Part shown: in pieces, positions 6,297 through 8,206 of the stretch
Layout of the letters: every line of letters starts with the position of its first letter
Numbering within the stretch: position 1 is the first letter of the stretch
Origin: Phycisphaerales bacterium UBA1926
GTDB taxonomy: Bacteria; Planctomycetota; Phycisphaerae; Phycisphaerales; UBA1924
Reading direction: 5' to 3'
Length of the DNA: 8,206 bases
NCBI GenBank assembly: GCA_002337215.1
Contig: DDFO01000022.1
Span: 212,331 to 220,536, forward strand
Notes under the pieces: generated by a model
The model's input: the letters and a program-made list of their open reading frames with translations, nothing else
Databases searched by the model: none
Told to the model about the DNA's origin: nothing
Translations under genes and position numbers: made by a program

Positions 6297-6788
6297 ATGA
6301 TCGAGATCCGACGCATCAACCCCGCCGACCCGCTCTACGCCCAGGAGACCGACCTCCGCGAGCGGGTCCTGCTGCGCGGCGCGGGGTTCGATTTCGCGAC
6401 CTTCCGCGAGGAATACCCCTACGAGGATGAGGCCGAGCATTTCGTCGCTCTGACGGTCGATTCCCACGCGGGCAACCCCGTCGAGCGCGTCCTCGGCACG
6501 GCCCTGCTCATCCCCAACCATCCGCATGACGGGTACGGCAAGGTCACCCAGGTCGCCGTCGATCCACAGCGGCAGGGCGAGGGCATCGGGCGGCGCCTCA
6601 TGGTCACGATCGAGAGCAGGGCGTTCGGCGAACTCGGCCTCAGCGAGGTCTACTGTCACGCCCAGAACTCCGCGATGGACTTCTACAAGCGTGTCGGCTG
6701 GTTGGTCGATGGCGACGAGTTCGTCGAGGCCGGCATCCCGCACCACCGGATGTTCATCAAGACGCCCCAGCCTGAGCACGCCGATTAG
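6297..6788 (+). CDS. GNAT-family N-acetyltransferase
   Basis: The 163-residue product has the GNAT fold signature. VTQVAVDPQRQGEGIGRRLM (83-102) contains the Q/R-x-x-G-x-G/A acetyl-CoA pyrophosphate loop (QRQGEGIG, 91-98). The later HAQNSAMDFYKRVGW (121-135) is the usual motif B region. The ending FVEAGIPHHRMFIK (142-155) resembles the ElaA/YjcF branch, where an E-x-GIPH-x-x-M stretch is common. Members acetylate an amine on a small molecule or protein using acetyl-CoA; the substrate is unknown. ATG 6297 agrees with the family N-terminus, and there is no room for much upstream extension. It is followed by the Fur-type gene 125 bases downstream on the same strand. Confidence 0.92.
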   Translation: MIEIRRINPADPLYAQETDLRERVLLRGAGFDFATFREEYPYEDEAEHFVALTVDSHAGNPVERVLGTALLIPNHPHDGYGKVTQVAVDPQRQGEGIGRRLMVTIESRAFGELGLSEVYCHAQNSAMDFYKRVGWLVDGDEFVEAGIPHHRMFIKTPQPEHAD

Positions 6789-6805
6789 GTGTCGGTGTCC
6801 ATCCC

Positions 6806-6837
6806 GGCTCACCGAAAATCCGTAATTCTGGCTCACC
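6806..6837 (+). repeat. Paired GGCTCACC direct repeats upstream of the Fur-type gene
   Basis: GGCTCACC occurs at 6806-6813 and 6830-6837, 24 bases apart and flanking an A/T-rich centre (AAAATCCGTAATTCT). The pair lies in the 125-base gap between the GNAT stop and the regulator, so it could be a protein-binding site. No Fur-box-like sequence and no clear promoter were seen in the gap. Confidence 0.35.
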
Positions 6838-6913
6838 AAGGCGATTGCGGACCCCCAAAGACTTTTTGTTCCGGGCTGGCCTTCTGATCCATAGTCTGGA
6901 ATACTTCTATGAA

Positions 6914-7456
6914 ATGACGCCCGATCCGACCGTCAATCCGACCGTCAATCCGACCGCCGATCAGTCTGCCAGGCCGACGCACGGCGATCCTGACGCCCGA
7001 TCAGAGAGCATGCCGGAAGGCCGGACAGATCTCCGGACGCTCTTTCGCGAGCACGGCCTCCGCTGCACCCGCCAGCGCGAGCAGATCTACACCGCGCTCG
7101 CCGCCTCCACGTCCCATCCGACCGCGGAAGAACTGCATGTCGCCGTCAAAGACGCCGACGGTGGACTCAGCCTCGCGACGATCTACAACACCCTCGACGC
7201 TTTCAGCGAGCGCGGCCTCTGCCGCAGGCTCCCGGCCCCGAACGGGTCCGGCCCGTGCCGTTTCGACGCGGATGTCGACCACCACGCCCACATTGTCCTC
7301 GACGACGGCCGGGTGCTCGACCTGCCCCACGACCTCAGCAGGCGGATCGAGACCGAGGTCCCGCAGACCGTGCTCGATGAGATCGAACGCCGGCTCGGCG
7401 TCCGGATCGACCGCGTGAGCCTGCAGCTCAGCGGGCGTGCGACCCGGAACACCTGA
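6914..7456 (+). CDS. Fur-family metal- or peroxide-responsive transcription regulator
   Basis: From ATG 6914 the product is 180 residues; from the internal ATG 7010 it would be 148, closer to the usual Fur length. Neither start has a good Shine-Dalgarno. The winged-helix DNA-binding domain spans about 40-105: HGLRCTRQREQIYTALA, then PTAEELH, then the recognition region LSLATIYNTLDAFSERGL (84-101). The dimerisation domain keeps the metal-site histidines (DHHAH, 122-126, followed by GRVLDL). The Cys-x-x-Cys that normally follows the histidines is replaced by LDDG, and no C-terminal CxxC exists, so the structural zinc site of Fur/PerR/Zur is missing. The first 32 residues are Pro/Thr/Asp-rich, look disordered and include PTVN repeats; only 22 of 31 codons there end in G or C. 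Regulated genes and the sensed signal are unknown. Confidence 0.88.
   Translation: MTPDPTVNPTVNPTADQSARPTHGDPDARSESMPEGRTDLRTLFREHGLRCTRQREQIYTALAASTSHPTAEELHVAVKDADGGLSLATIYNTLDAFSERGLCRRLPAPNGSGPCRFDADVDHHAHIVLDDGRVLDLPHDLSRRIETEVPQTVLDEIERRLGVRIDRVSLQLSGRATRNT
6926..6961 (+). repeat. 12-bp tandem repeat at the start of the Fur-type gene
   Basis: CCGACCGTCAAT is present twice exactly (6926-6937, 6938-6949), with a third degenerate unit CCGACCGCCGAT (6950-6961). In the regulator's frame this reads PTVN-PTVN-PTAD. Being a multiple of three, copy change would keep the frame. Confidence 0.85.
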
Positions 7457-7716
7457 AGCCCGCGTCTCAACGGCGGCATCCGTGAGCGGTGCAGCCTCCC
7501 CCCAGAAAACGGGTTTTGTTTCTCCGGGACAGCGGCGGGTTAAGGGCTTCAAATGCTCAATCTGACGCACGGGGGCTGAGGTCCCAGAATTCTCGGCTGC
7601 CGATCTTGAGTGAACCGTCCTTTTGGACGATTGTGATCTTGGACCGGGCTTTAAAACGCCGGGTCCGGAGCGATCGCCGGGGCACGGCGTCGCCCGAGCA
7701 AAGAACGGAGCCACGC
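7457..7716 (+). other. 260-base dyad-rich gap before the PilZ gene
   Basis: No convincing gene lies here. From left to right there are: AAAAC-GG-GTTTT (7506-7517), followed by a T-rich stretch that might end the Fur-type transcript; GGGAC (7526-7530) with GTCCC (7581-7585); TCGGC-T-GCCGA (7593-7603); CGTCC-TTTT-GGACG (7616-7629); TTGGAC twice (7623-7628, 7639-7644); and an imperfect hairpin at 7641-7666. A possible -35 is TTGTGA (7631-7636), but TAAAAC (7652-7657) is only 15 bases on. The region may be a promoter with operators, a structured leader or a small RNA. The PilZ Shine-Dalgarno GGAG (7707-7710) ends the stretch. Confidence 0.45.
7641..7666 (+). promoter_or_regulatory. Imperfect hairpin or operator with A/T-rich loop upstream of PilZ gene
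   Basis: GGACCGGGC (7641-7649) and GCCGGGTCC (7658-7666) pair over eight of nine positions with one G-G mismatch, enclosing TTTAAAAC. As DNA this is a dyad around a possible -10-like core; as RNA it would be a stable stem-loop about 50 bases before the start codon. Confidence 0.4.
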
Positions 7717-8115
7717 GTGGAACAGCAGAAGATCAACCGTCGTCAGCATCCCCGTTTCGCCGTGACGCCTTCCTACACCTCGGCCCGAGTCCGCCTGCTC
7801 ACCGAGGACAGTTTCACCCGTCCGGGGCACGTCTACGACGTCTCCGAGGGCGGCGTCCGGTTCGAGATGGATCACCCCATCGAGCCCGGCACGCCAGTCG
7901 CGATGGAGATCACCCTTCCCGAGTACGCCGGCTCGCCCGCGTTCGTTGACGGTCCCGGCCGAGCCGTCTTCCTGCTCGGCAACGTCGTCTGGTGTGATAC
8001 CGAGGAGCCCGGCCCAGCGCAGATGGCACTGGTGGTCACCCGTTTCGCCCGCGCCGGCGACCGCGACCGACTGATGCGCCGCATCACCTCCGGGGCGTAC
8101 GCCCGCGTCGCCTGA
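7717..8115 (+). CDS. Small PilZ-domain protein, likely cyclic-di-GMP binding
   Basis: The 132-residue product starts at GTG 7717, 6 bases after GGAG; the open frame further upstream is not PilZ-like. It carries both halves of the PilZ cyclic-di-GMP signature: RRQHPRF with the RxxxR pair at 9 and 13, and DVSEGG (41-46) as the D-x-S-x-x-G motif. A beta-barrel-like remainder follows (VAMEITLP, AVFLLGNVVWC). The domain fills almost the whole chain, so it is a stand-alone PilZ receptor rather than part of a larger enzyme. By family knowledge such proteins change shape on binding the nucleotide and act on a partner controlling motility, polysaccharide or attachment. No partner or diguanylate cyclase is in the window. 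A hairpin follows 42 bases after the stop. Confidence 0.93.
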   Translation: MEQQKINRRQHPRFAVTPSYTSARVRLLTEDSFTRPGHVYDVSEGGVRFEMDHPIEPGTPVAMEITLPEYAGSPAFVDGPGRAVFLLGNVVWCDTEEPGPAQMALVVTRFARAGDRDRLMRRITSGAYARVA

Positions 8116-8157
8116 TCCACGCCCGCGTTCACCGCACCACACAAGAAAACAGAATCC

Positions 8158-8195
8158 GAGCCCGGCTCGGCTGGCATGCCCGGCCGACCGGGCTC
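8158..8195. terminator. Strong long hairpin, possible terminator
   Basis: GAGCCCGG (8158-8165) pairs perfectly with CCGGGCTC (8188-8195). After one unpaired C, a second 8-bp stem with one G-U pair continues inward to a 5-base loop (8175-8179). On the plus strand no U-run follows. On the minus strand the stem is followed by a T-rich stretch (GGATTCTGTTTTCTTG), so it may stop transcripts entering from the right as well as, or instead of, the PilZ transcript. Confidence 0.5.
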
Positions 8196-8206
8196 AATCC
8201 GTATCC

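Noticed and set aside
6789..6913. Fur-box-like operator before the Fur-family gene
   Set aside because: No A/T-rich GATAATGAT-type palindrome could be found.
7560..7610. GACGCACGGGGGC resembling part of a cyclic-di-GMP-I riboswitch ahead of a PilZ gene
   Set aside because: The second conserved half (ACGCAAAGCC-like) and the receptor elements are missing, so the likeness is only local.
7680..7694. Sigma-54-like sequence GGGCACGGCGTCGCC before PilZ
   Set aside because: The GG and GC elements are nine rather than ten bases apart, and the TTGC half is poor.
7489..7716. Upstream extension of the PilZ reading frame
   Set aside because: The extra 76 residues are Arg/Ser-rich and unlike PilZ, start with no ribosome site, and cover the dyad-rich gap; GTG 7717 has GGAG at the right distance.
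1..8206. CRISPR arrays, tRNA/rRNA genes, insertion sequences, integrase or attachment sites
   Set aside because: No regular spaced repeats, cloverleaf-type sequences, transposase-like frames or terminal inverted repeats were seen on either strand.

Overview
The window reads as a chromosomal segment of a GC-rich, planctomycete-like bacterium, most plausibly of the Phycisphaerae. That placement is an inference from gene style, not from a marker search. The supporting traits are a secreted FG-GAP/VCBS protein, a secreted protein with a PEP-CTERM-like tail in the 'VPAPA' form, a zinc-ribbon plus four-helix membrane protein with paired CxxC motifs, a PilZ protein, strong G/C third-position bias, and a mix of GGAG-type Shine-Dalgarno starts with starts that have none. 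No transposase, integrase, tRNA, rRNA, CRISPR array or phage gene is visible.

Layout: 1-409 (-) holds the N-terminal part of an exported FG-GAP repeat protein that runs off the left edge. 704-1771 (+) is trpS, tryptophanyl-tRNA synthetase. 1890-2519 (+) is an exported protein of unknown role with a C-terminal anchor. Facing it, 3805 down to 2521 (-) is a two-gene unit: pyrE (orotate phosphoribosyltransferase), then a NeuD/PglD-like left-handed beta-helix acyltransferase 13 bases downstream. Divergent from pyrE is glyS (3887-5497, +), a dimeric-type glycyl-tRNA synthetase. Its stop codon interlocks with that of a convergent zinc-ribbon membrane protein (6246 down to 5494, -). From a 50-base divergent gap a GNAT acetyltransferase starts (6297-6788, +), followed by a Fur-family regulator (6914-7456, +), a 260-base dyad-rich gap, and a small PilZ-domain protein (7717-8115, +). 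A strong hairpin (8158-8195) closes the window.

Functionally this is a mosaic of housekeeping genes (two aminoacyl-tRNA synthetases and a pyrimidine enzyme), small regulators (Fur-type, PilZ, GNAT) and envelope or exported proteins. Apart from pyrE and the acyltransferase, the genes do not form an evident pathway, and I see no new defence, biosynthetic or mobile system. The observations most worth a second look are: a glycyl-tRNA synthetase that appears to have lost its insertion-domain cysteine pairs; a Fur-family protein without the usual structural-zinc cysteines and with a 12-bp-repeat N-terminus; two starts that look leaderless; a 10-bp duplication carrying both the pyrE stop and the next start; and the dyad-rich leader of the PilZ gene.
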